From Protonemura montana (taxonomy: Eukaryota; Arthropoda; Insecta; Plecoptera; Nemouridae), in assembly GCA_947568835.1 (NCBI GenBank), contig OX387606.1, positions 16,802,001-16,866,000 on the forward strand: 64,000 nucleotides of DNA. The letters are read 5' to 3'. Of the stretch, positions 42,301-54,300 are shown piece by piece; the stretch's first letter is position 1; each line of letters begins with the position of its first letter. The translations under genes were made by a program, and so were the position numbers. Under the pieces are notes generated by a model that searched no databases, was not told where the DNA came from, and worked only from the letters and a program-made list of their open reading frames with translations.

Positions 42301-45300
42301 GGTTTCATTGACCAATCCTGATTTATTGGCCATCGTGTTTGGTTAACGTGAAGAGAGATCGAGTCCTCGGGCATTTTTCTAATTGCATATACAAATAGCC
42401 ATTAGCATACGTTTACCCAGCACCACCAGCGCATTAATACGCTCGTAGAATATAGGTGGTCTGCTCGTAATTATTGTAATTTTCGTAATTTTCATACTTC
42501 CTGATCAAAAATCATGTAATATCTCTTGACGTATTGATGATAACGTGTTTGATTTACAAGTGTTTAGCATTTTATCGAACTTTTAAACTGTTTCAACAAG
42601 CACACACTTTTTATGAGCGCCGTGAAACTTACGGGTACACTTAAAAATGTCTACTTTAATTTCCCTCCCAAAAACGATCCGATAACTCCAACAGGACCAC
42701 GTCCATATCGCGTTAATTATAGTTCATAAATTGGTTCAATACCCAACCCGCACTTAAATACTTTTTTCGCTGTTTTTTCAGCTCAAATATTTCCGACATA
42801 AAAATAAAACGCGTCGCTGTATTCGGATACTTCGAGGCAAAACAACTTCATTCGTTCGCTGATCAGAAAAGCTAGAAAAAACGAGTCTTACTAAACGATC
42901 GTCATCTCCGTCCTGAACAACATTTCAAATCAAAATCAAGCCCCCAACGCCCCTCGTGTTATTCAGCCAAAATGTACCAAACAAAAACGCCCAGGCTAAA
43001 ATATATAGCACAGGTATAAGCAATGTAACATAATATACACTGCGACCCATCCCGTGCGATATAGCGCATCTAGCGAGCGAGGTGAACTGCCCAGAAATAA
43101 AGGGTGTAGATAGAAAACGAGACTGTTTCCATGACTTCGATTGCGTGTTTGACATTAATTATAGACACTGGGTCCAGTTGCTTGCTTGACATAGTAATCG
43201 CCCAGTGAGGTGGACGGACAGCTGTCGGGCACACCTACCAAACGCCTGTCTATTTGCCTATCTAATCTGAACATGCACTGCGTTCGTACCCGGGGTACGA
43301 GACCCAACGATGGGATGGGGGCGATCATTTGCAAATCAGCTGGAAATTTATCTACGAGCGAGCAAGGTTAATTGTGAGGTCAGAAGCTTCCTAATAACCC
43401 GGTAAAAAAAACCTCCGGAGTCTTGGTTGCTGTTGTTCAAGACATCACCCACACTGTGGGATTGGGCGAAAAAGCTCCTTGGAGGTGCTAGCGACATGCT
43501 ATTTTGCAATTACTGGCAGTCGGTGTTTTGCATTAGCGATCTCGTTTCCAGTTTTGGCATTTTTATCTGGCGAAAGATAAAATTTTACTTCGCTTTTGTT
43601 TACCATAAAAATGGTTCTAAGTTTGCTGTGTGACTGTTTAAATAATTTTGCAAAGAATGTAAATTAGCTACTTGAAATTGATAAAGATCTCATTTAGATA
43701 TGAGTTATTGTTGGGTTGTGGCACATCAGCGCCAAGTTTATGTAATTATTATGTGACATGGAAGTTGTGAATGAGATAAATTATGAAATTTGCATTCTCC
43801 ATGTGATATTAATTGAATAACTAATCGAAATAAACTTGTTGGAAACATAATTTGTTTGAATAACTCTGAACTGGATTGAGATCATATGACTTCTAGTTCA
43901 TGCTCATGTTCTCCTGGAGTGCAAGTAAAGGTCATACTGTTTCCATTCGAGTCTTTGAATGAAGCCTATTTGCACAAAACAGGTTGACATATTACTACAA
44001 CAACAAACTGAAGGTGATCCCTACCTCCGCGTCGATCTTCTTGAACTCCAGGTCGTCTTCGTCGACTTCGAAGTACAGTTCCGTTGATGTTATGGACACG
44101 ATGCCCGTCGTGATGATTCCAGGAGCGATCAGTCGCGCCTTCGTACTGATGTTCACCGGTCCTGGGAGAAAAATGCCGAAATAGTTAATGCATTTTTTTT
44201 AGACAAGCTTGTATAATTAAAGGATTTAGTAGCATCCAAGTAGGTGGCAAACCAAGGAAATTTGTATAAGTTTCACCAAATTATTTTCTCTTTATTTTTC
44301 AACACACAGAAATATATGCATTTCACTGCACACCATTATTTCTACAGCTAGTTCTACTAGGAGTTGAGAAAACAGTAAAACTTGGTCAAAGAATAAGAAG
44401 CTCAAATTTGGAAAAGGATACAAATGTATCGCCAAGGCAACAGAAAAAATCAATGGGTTGGCAATAGTCACCAGTGACTCACCGGTGAGGTCTTGGTCCA
44501 GGTCGCGGTCGTCGTTAAGCAGCTCGCTATCGTCCATCAGATCGGACGACTGCGCTTGCTGCTGATGCGTGCGTGAGGCCGCCAGGTGGGCGTGGAACTC
44601 CTCTCGCGCCTGCAAGATGGCGTCTTCAGGGGCCCCGTGTTCTAGTGCTGCCTTAAGAGTTGCCTCCGGGTGGCTCGAGCCCAGCGGGTTGTGCACGAAG
44701 CGTTTGCGTCGTCGAGCGTCGTCTTCCCATGCGTCGAGCTTCCAGAACTCGTTGAGGCTGCGTTTGCGAACGGAAACGTGTTGAGAAAATCTTGCAATAA
44801 TGCAGGGATGGGGAAAAACTCTGTCTTCACTCTGTCGCTTGCAACTAGAGTTTAATTTCTGATTGTGTCATTGATATTTTGCAAAATCTAGAGAATATGG
44901 TTGGTTGAGTCAAATCTAAGCCATTTTTAAACTTGTCCATTAAAACATACTTGCAGGTTCAACACGAAATTTTTTGTGACAAACTTGTTCAATTAACTCC
45001 ACATTCATTCTTGCCTCCAAAATCACCATTATCTTAGAGCATGGACGTAGGCAACTAAAGCAAAGAAAGATTGAGACATCTGAAAAGTTTTTTTTTTAGG
45101 GAAAAGTACAAATAGCTGATTTTTTTTTTTTTTCAAATGGAAAAAAACTTGGCTTGTTAAAATTGGACCAATCTAAATCTAAATTCTTTTGCGGGGATCT
45201 GCCCGGGATTGCGAAAGTGTCGACTTACGATGCGGTGTGTGGGTCCATGTAACCCCACGCTCCATGCTTATTCGACATGATGTTGCGCACTTTCTCCAGC

Positions 45301-48300
45301 AGGCGGCCGGCGATGACGTTGTCCCTGCGTCGTGCGGCTGTTATCAGGTGGTCGCACATTCGCTCCTCTTCCCGACGGTCCAACAGAGTTTGTGCACATT
45401 GCGACTGCAAAGCAGGTTATGGCCATCAATAATTTGTGTGGTGAGGAAGGTGAGAAACCAGTGAAACAGGGCAGCTTGCTTTCAACATCTACAGGTTTTG
45501 CTGGTACCCCGAGCAGAAGAACACTAGCATATTATAATCTTTAGACTCGTGTTTTCTTTATCTAACCTTCGCACTAGTTTTGAAAAAAACTATTTACAGT
45601 TGGGTTTTTAAATGCTAAAAAAAGAGCTAATTTTCCTAACATTTGGCAACTTATGCCTTTTACTTCATCAAGTGTGATAGCAGTTGTGACATTCCTCCAA
45701 TAAAAAAAAACAAAAGAAAGGAAAGAAAGAGACAGAAGGTTCTTTTGTTATTGAAAAACGTCGGAAAAATTAACTGTTTTTACTTAGGTTTAAAAAACCC
45801 AGTTGTATACAGTTATATTTTCAACACTAGCTAGCATATTTAACGTTAACGTTACTCGAATGTCTTCTGTGCAGTGCATTTCTAGCAAGGTTTAGAAAGG
45901 GAGTAATTGAATACCGTTGCCATGATGTAGGTATGAAGATAAAAAACAATTCTTTTAGCAGAGTTTTTAGCTCAACCTTAACAGCCAGCTACGATTAAAC
46001 TAAAAAAAAAATACTTTGTGAAAATTGATAGTCTCTTACCTCAAAGTCGGCATGTTTCAAGACATCATCCGCACGCATTCGATTGAGAATAAATTCCGCT
46101 TCGTTCGCCACCCTGACGATGTGATCTTTCATCGCGTGTGACAACAATCGTCCCTCGTTAATGAGTTCGATAAACGCCAACCCCGCGTGTTTCTGAAGAG
46201 AGTTCTGCCACTCTTGCGAACACAACAACATAACCAGCTCGACGACAGAGTTGCTGTTCTTGAACGTCGTCAACCCTTTGCCTTCCATGAGCAGCTCTTG
46301 CCCGTGCGAACCCACCAGGGTTTTCGAAAGGAATGGTGCGAAGTCGACCATGATTTCTCGTAACAATGGACATACGGAACCGAGTGCCATCTCGAGTTTC
46401 TGCGTGAGAGACGCTTCTCGGGAAGGCGTTGGGACAGGAATGTGCTCCATTATGGGTTTTATTGGCAGGTCGTCAGGACGGGCCTGCGTCGGCGTAGAGC
46501 AGTGGCCGTCTGGCACGCGGACCACAGAAATCTCCTGCTGGGGTTTCTCGCCGCGCTCGGAAAGACCGTGGCTCAGAGACTGAATGTTGCCTTCTGAGTC
46601 AACGATGCTTCCACGCGAATGTGACATGTTGTGCACGTTTCTGTGCTCTTCCTTGTTCGAGGCTGGATCGCCGTCTTCATTGAGGTTAACATCGGACCAG
46701 TTTTCATCGTTGGAAACTTGTTTGTTGTCGTCTAGGATTATTTGGTAAGGCTTTTCGATGGCTTCTCCGTCTTCGGTTGGGTTAAGGTGTATCGAATTGT
46801 CGTCATCGATTGAATCTACACTCTGTAAAAAAATTAAGCAAGCGGAATGCTATTCGTTTCCATGTGAAATCATGCAAACTCTGTAGTAAATTTCTCCAGA
46901 CAATGTGTAAAGATATGTAGAATTATTAAAACTTCAACCATTAAAAGTAACAGGCAACTGGAAGTATCATGGAATAATAAGAAAAAACCAGAAAAGATAA
47001 TAGGACCAGCTTGAAATGTATTTTTTAAATGGTAAATTAATGTTTTTTTAAGGAAATATCTGTCTTCAGAGCTAACAATGGAGTGTTAACAATGGATTGA
47101 TGTCTTAAACAAAAGAAGATATCTGGCTCAAGCACTTTCCACCTCATTTCACGTAAGAATCAATTCAATCCTGCTTCATTTGACGATAAGATACCAATTA
47201 CACTACGAAACAACATACCAGTAAACACGAGCATTACCTTGTTAGAATGTGAGTTGGGTTGCAGAGAATTCCTTGCATAGCGCTGTTGTACCCCTTCCGA
47301 GGTGTCAACATCGTAAGGGTTGTTAATGGAAGATGCATGCGACGAAGCTCTGGACCTTGTACTACCCTACACCGTGGTAGGAAGGCATAGAGTTAGCAAG
47401 ACTAGCGCAGTAGGCAGTACGCGGGTAAAAGCATGTTTAAAACTAATCTCGCAATATTAGTCACAGAATCTAGATTTGTAACTCTATACATAATACCAAT
47501 AATCGTTAGGCAAACAAGTTAAATTACATTAAACAACCTTTTTCCAATGTTAAATATTAAACACATGACAAAGATACAGGGTAGTTGATACCAAATAATT
47601 GCATTCTCCTCGACCTTCGACTTTGTTGTCAAAATTTCAAACTACTCAATAAACTAGCAATTTTGCACCACAAGACAAAACTAGCGACAATATGTATTAA
47701 AAATGCTATTTTTTTGTACACAAAAAGTCCAGCAAGTTCAGAGCAAAATCACAAAATTAGCAATGTTGCCGTTATTCCTAATGACGTGTAATGAAAATAT
47801 CAAGAATATTTACATATATAATAATAACCAAGCATAAGAAATAATCATCATAGGTTCGATTGATGATTACCTTGAGTGAAGGCGGTCCGCTCGAATGATG
47901 GTCGTGATCAGCCAAGACAGATGAGTTGTTCTCGTCAACGACAATTACGTCGTACTCACTGTCTTCCTGTGACAGTTGTTGAGGCATTCCCCGGTGTTGA
48001 GCTGGAAAAGTACCGAAATTGTTCAAATCGCATGCCTTAAATGTAGCATGTGACTATAAATAGAAGCAACGACGGAGCAACACATTGCAGGCGTTTTAAA
48101 TTTGCGTAGCTGAGATAGGATGCATGATAGAAACCTGAGAGTTTAAATTGCAAATGTACAGCTGTAAGAGTAGTATGCAGAATTGATAAGAATCTTGTAA
48201 TTGTTTGCAGAACATTCACAAGCATAACATTCAATGATCTTCAAGTGCAAGGCAGTAGATTTTTAACAGTTGCAGTGTATTGTGTCGTGTCACATAACAA

Positions 48301-51300
48301 GTGAATAGAATAAATCATGCAAAAATTGAATGAATTACAAGAAGATCACTGAAAATTTGCCAATCATACTATGAAAACAGATGAGCCTAGAAAATAAAAT
48401 TGTTATATTCACAAGGAAAATAGGTAATGATTAGAAATATTTACAAATGGAAGAATCTACTAATGTTGACTATGCTAACACTACATCAAGAATGATGAAA
48501 AATCCTGGATTGCAGTGAAAACCATGGAGTGCACATGCTTACAAATAACAAACGAAAATAAAAAGAAAACAAAATAATCCTGAAATAAGTCAGACGGCAA
48601 AGATGACGGTACCTTGATTACCAACAGCAGAGTGCCTTTGGTAACGATGTTGAATATGGTTGTTGTTATTATTGTTTTGGTGGTGATGGTGGTGGTGGTT
48701 TTTCAGGTAGGAATTGCGGTGTCGAAGGAACTGCTGTTGGGGCTGCTGGACATTGGCATTGGCAGGATGTGATCCAGGCAGGAATTGAGGGTAAACGTGG
48801 TGGGACCACTGAGGAAACAACGGCCTCGATCCCCCCTCTAGGCAAGCGTCCACGGAAGGAATTACACGGATAACATTAGTACATCGAAAACAATTAGCCA
48901 GGTTAACAATTGAGCAGAAGTGATGCTAGATGGCTGATTGAAGGACAAGGTTTGCAAAGGAAATTTAGTACCTACATCAAATATTGAGCAGGTAGTTTCT
49001 TGTCAAATAATTACAACTGGCATTGCGTTTCAATGTCAGTTATGTATTTGTAGCGATTGATAAACCACTTCAAACTTTAGTAACACCAACCCAATTATCG
49101 CATTACTTAAGCACTGGCATAGATATGTTTAATTTGGATGCAATTATTTAGGTTTAGCAAGATCGTAGACAAGTAACAGATAGGTCACAATTAGCCGTAG
49201 TTTTTTAGTTGAAGGTAACTCGTAAAGGCAATGCAAATAAGGGTAGACACACAAATAGAAATACTGTTTACCTACAGGGTAAACAATCGTCAAGAAACAG
49301 GCAACAATGCTCGATTTTAACACCAAGACGAAACTAACCGCAAGCCACGAACCAACTCAAGACAACACAGTTAATCTTAAGACTGCAATGAGATTAAAAT
49401 AAAATGGTGAACTAATACAAGTGTGGACACTCATGCCCAAAACCATAGACTAACTAATGAAGTGTAGCCGTGTTTATTTTTTTTAAATCTTTAGTAGTAA
49501 CTAACTGGTTAGTGAAGTGATGTAGAAAAGTCTAGAAAAATTGATACATCAGGAGATGTAGAGATGTGCGTCAGTATCGCTAAGATTAAGATGCATTCAA
49601 CTGTGAGTCAGTGAATTTAGTGTTGTAAGCTAGTCATAGCATCAATGTGGTGTAGAAGCAAATGCCATTTTACTTCTAATAATTATTATTAACAATTAGC
49701 TACGTATTTAACTTTTAATTAAATATAGTGTGCAATAATTTTTTTTTTATTTAAGAAAACTTTTGTAATGTTCCTCATTAAATGCTTTACCATTCAGTTT
49801 CTAACAAATGGGAAACCGAATGGCTCTACTGTATTGTCTTCTACAAATAACATAACAAAACACTTCTGGCAGATCTACTTAAGAAACAACGTAACCAACC
49901 TGTTGGACTGTTGCTATGGTGCGACGTTCCATTGCTTCGCACTGTCGGCACAGGGCTGGGCGGTCTGGGGGTCATCGGCGGCTCCAAGATGTCGCGGTAC
50001 TTGGACACCATTAGCACCGAAATGAAGTAGACGATGGCCAGCGACAAGAACTGCGCTTGCTTTGTCTCTTCCACGTCGCGGTAGATAACGGCACGCAATC
50101 GGTTCACATCCATGTCTTGAAGAAGCTTTTCAGGGTCCTTGACTGGACTCGATTGGCTTGTGAAGTTCTCCACAATGTTCTGAAAAGCCAGACAGACATA
50201 ATTTTACCTTAATAGCTAATTGGAACGACACTTGAGGATAGCCGGCTTACTTGGTTTCAGCTAGCTCAGTTAATAACTTAAATCATTTATTTGTCTATCA
50301 TTGCCAAAAAAGCACAAAGCTAGGTTCCTGTGTGATGTCCAAGAAGCAGATACTCCCTGGTTGTATTCTAGAACTTTGCAATCTATGTAGCAAAATAAAA
50401 ATGAATTTATTACACTACAACACTGACAATAAAGGAGTTTTTAACTGTTAGGTGTTTGTATATGTGCATAGCAACCACGTTTTTACAAAGCAAGTGCCCA
50501 TTAAATTTATGGTACACAAAATACGTCTACGTTTTTTTTTCTTTTGCACTAATTACTTACACTACTTATTTGCGCTACTTACAATTTACATTCCTGGTCA
50601 ATAAAAAGTAAGTATGTGGACCTATTTCAGTATCATGAGTAGTAATTACAAGCAATCACTTATGGAATATTTTTACAAAAAAAGAAATAGATAAAAAATT
50701 AAAACGATTTAAAAATGTTACTAAACCAGAATTTTTATTTCTTGACTTACCCCAACAACAAAATATTGCTATTAACTCTCCCTATAGCTGTAATATTGTT
50801 GTTTTGGGAAAGTAATTGCCACATTAATTACAACTAGTTTCAGGAGATATTTTAAAATTGATGGGTGTTTACCTTGGGCGATGCTTGCACCCCTCGGATG
50901 AGAGACTGTAGGTGTGCAGCCTTATTGTTGGCGTTATGTGAAGTCGCGGGTGACATAGCAGTGGGGTATGGGCGGCTACGCTCTTTGCACTCTAAACAGT
51001 TGCGAACAGCGCAAGTGCAAACCTAAACACGGGCACACACACACGGTCAAGCATCGCACTACATGTGTCAACAACTTAAAAGATAAACATACAAAATATA
51101 AATTACAAACACATTGTAAATATCTATTTGGTGGTTGATTGCAGCTAAGCTATGGGAGTTATTTTATTTGCATGTTTTATTTACAATTTTTAGTATTTAT
51201 TTAGAAGTAATTGTTTATAATTTATTTTTAAATCCTTTGTGTAACGTGTAACTAAAATACAAGCAACTTTCTAATGAGTACTATCCGTAGGAGTAAAAAA

Positions 51301-54300
51301 TTAACAAGAAATTAAAATGTATGAATGTCCACAAGAGAAGAGAAGTGAGTTAGTTACAAGATATAATCGAAAAATATTATGCACCACAAATGTTTAAACT
51401 TTCAATAATTGGTCTTCATCAATAAGGATTTGATCAAGTACATCTTGGACCACGAGGACCAAGGGTGGGTCATTGTCCCAAGGTCAGCTGTGATACCCTT
51501 GGGCTAATTATGTTTTAATATGCATAATTACATAGTTATAAGAACAGAACAGACTTGGCTTTACAGTTCAGCAAACTGTGGGTAGGTACATCATGGAAGG
51601 AGGATTGTAAAACAAATAAAATAGGTACAGCTATCAATACTGACAAAATATACACATGTAACATGTAATGTTTTAGAATCGTTGCGTTGCTTACCAGTCT
51701 CAAACATTGTCGCAAGATTCCGCCGCTGGACATGTTCTTCTCCGCCTCTAGCTCTCCAAAGTTAAGCGAGCTGGCAAAGATGAGCACGTCTGCCATGTTG
51801 ACCAACCGCTGTAGAAACGAGACGGCCACTTCGATTGGCATTCCTTGAGTTGGTTCAATCACTTCAAGTTCGCTCTGAAAAGTAATAAATGCTTGAATTA
51901 AAGCCACAGGCGGCAAGAAATAAAGTAGGGTCAAGGTTTTTTCCAACTGATCTATTCTTTCATCAATTCATCTTTTTAAATAGCAAACAAATGGAAAGAG
52001 AGAGCTGATAGTGAATGCTTGCAGGCCGAATCATGTTGAATTTAAAATAAACTAAACTATCAACTCTTTTAGCTTTGGCAAACTCTCGTTAAGTTTAATT
52101 GGAAAAATAAAAATAGACTACGGTTTCTAGTAAGCAAGTCTGTTGATAAAACTTTGATATTAGTTAATCTAAAATTGTGAACTTCAATTGATCCTTCAGA
52201 CAAACCTGACAGATCAAAAGGGGTTATTTAATTACACAGCCCATTCATCTTACATTTGGAGAAGTTGCTGAAGCAAGCAGCGGCAAAAGTCCACCGCAAG
52301 CAATAATCAGATTGTCGGCGAGTTGCGAGATGAGGTGGACCGTGTTGACTACGAAAATAGCGTTCTCGCTGCTGTTGACGAAGTCGAGCACGGACTTGGT
52401 CGAGTGACTGCGCCACACTTGGATGTCAGTCTCGAGCGAGAAGAGAACGTCGGAGAGCAGTCGCTGGTGGATGTAGGACCACTTAAACTCGGGGATACGG
52501 AACGGAGGTCTTGACGGACCCGGACTGAACATCGGACGTGACGATGTCGGAGGCGGCGCAGGGCACGGCTTGGATCGCTTCGATTCTGTAAGGAGATAAA
52601 AGAATAGAATGCAAATTTGATCTGTTTGGTAAATTTGATAAACAGGGTTTGATATCCAGAGAGAATTTTTGCAAGAATGTGGGGTTAGTAAATATAGGGA
52701 AACTTAGAGCTTATTTTCCCAAATGCCAAACAAAGAATTTGGCCAATCACCATAGATCATCTTCATAATCATTAGATAATTTTCTATGATCCTTCTACAT
52801 AGATTCTTCTTCTCTACATGAAAAATGTGACATTACCCAAACTTCAAACACCAGCAACCACTCTTCAAACTTCAGTATGTTTCCTCTTTCCGCTCCTCCA
52901 TTAAATTAACCAGTCTTTTGGCACTCTTACAATTAGTAAAAATCTATCAGTTCCTCAGTGTGAACTCACCGAAATGAACAGGGTCCACTTGCGTAGACGT
53001 TGACGAGCTGTGTGGCCGTTTCTGCGGTGACGACAGTCTTCGCGCAGAGTCATGATCGCCAGAATCATCAACCTCTGCGTCATCCCCCTCCGCCGCTGGA
53101 CTTTCCGGCGATTCAACGACGGCTTGGTCGCCATTGTTTGCTGGCGCCACGCTGTCGCCGATTGAGCATGCAGGAATGTCGTGAATTTCATTCAAACTAT
53201 TAAGTTCGTATTTTGGCACTTGATAAGGAGTTGACTGTGATTCACTATCAGATTTATGAATTATGCTAATGCTAACTTCCTTGTAGTCGTCTTTCGTTTC
53301 ACTACCGTCTATCGGACTTTCGGCTTCTGTTTCGATTGAATTTGTTTCTCCTACTTCTTCCTTGGCTGGTAACAAACTCGATTCTGAACTTATCACTTCT
53401 GGAGGGATCACGTTCCCGATGTCCGTACTCTCACCGAAAATCTCCTCGACTATCACACCGCTTGTGATTACGTCTTGGCACGGACAGTCTACAAAATCAC
53501 CACCACTCTCTTCAATCTCCTGAAGCTCGCTTTCGTCTTGGACAGGTGCAACTTCCTCTTTTGCAAGTTCTTTCTCACTAACTTCATCCTCTTTGTTGAC
53601 AATTGACGCACTTAGCTCCAGAGTTGTATCATCGGCTGAAACTTTTGGCTCCAACGTCGACTCTGGTGTTTCTTCCGAATCTGTTTCTTTCTTTTCTTCC
53701 CCGGTGCTTGTCGGAGTCAGGTAGGCCTCCGGTGTATCACTATCACCACTCTCTACCACCACGGTGACTTCTTTATTGGCGTTGCCTGATTCCATCACCT
53801 TTTCAGCGAGTTCTTCTTGTTTTAGTTCGGTGGGGGTATCAGCGGGAGGCTCTTTCTCCGTAACGACAGTTTGATCTGCTGGCAGACTCACATCTGTGAA
53901 AGGAAGACCTGTGTCCTCTACAGGCAAGCTGACATCTTCAATAGGCAAACAAACTTCAACAGCACTTGGAACCTCTTCAGGAGTCTTGGCTTCTTCTTCA
54001 GCGTCTTTAACCTCAACAGTTTCACTGACAATTGAAACATCAACCACTATGCTGTCACCTTCGTTAACCTTCGAATCATTTTCTTTGCTTGATTTGTCTT
54101 TTTCTTCAACTTTATTGATCACAGTTGCTTCCTGCTTCAGTTCTTCAACAATATCTTTGCTAACTTCACCAACTGTCTCTGCTTGTTTGTCTTTCACAGG
54201 TTCTTCACCAACAGCATTCTCAACTGCACTGGCTTCCTGAACCTCTCCAGTGACCAGTAAATCATCAGCCTCAGTCAAACTAGGATCGGTAATGGTAGCA

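Larger units (their letters stand above)
3586..44024 (-). other. Giant intron 25 of rg (40.4 kb), host of mab-21
   Basis: The intron splits the PH domain between FKKIDAE (exon 25) and [12 protein letters not shown] (exon 26), phase 0. It is more than 20 times longer than any other intron here. It contains the complete antisense mab-21 gene and repeats. I found no further coding gene: remaining ORFs are short, lack recognisable motifs or codon bias, and no transposase or reverse transcriptase is seen. From established knowledge of this locus in animals, it probably carries mab-21 enhancers. I cannot show this from one sequence. Confidence 0.9.

Noticed and set aside
53896-54240. 114-codon plus-strand Ser/Thr-rich ORF
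   Set aside because: It is the antisense shadow of the acidic exon 14 of rg. Glu/Ser codons read backwards give Ser/Leu/Phe/Thr.
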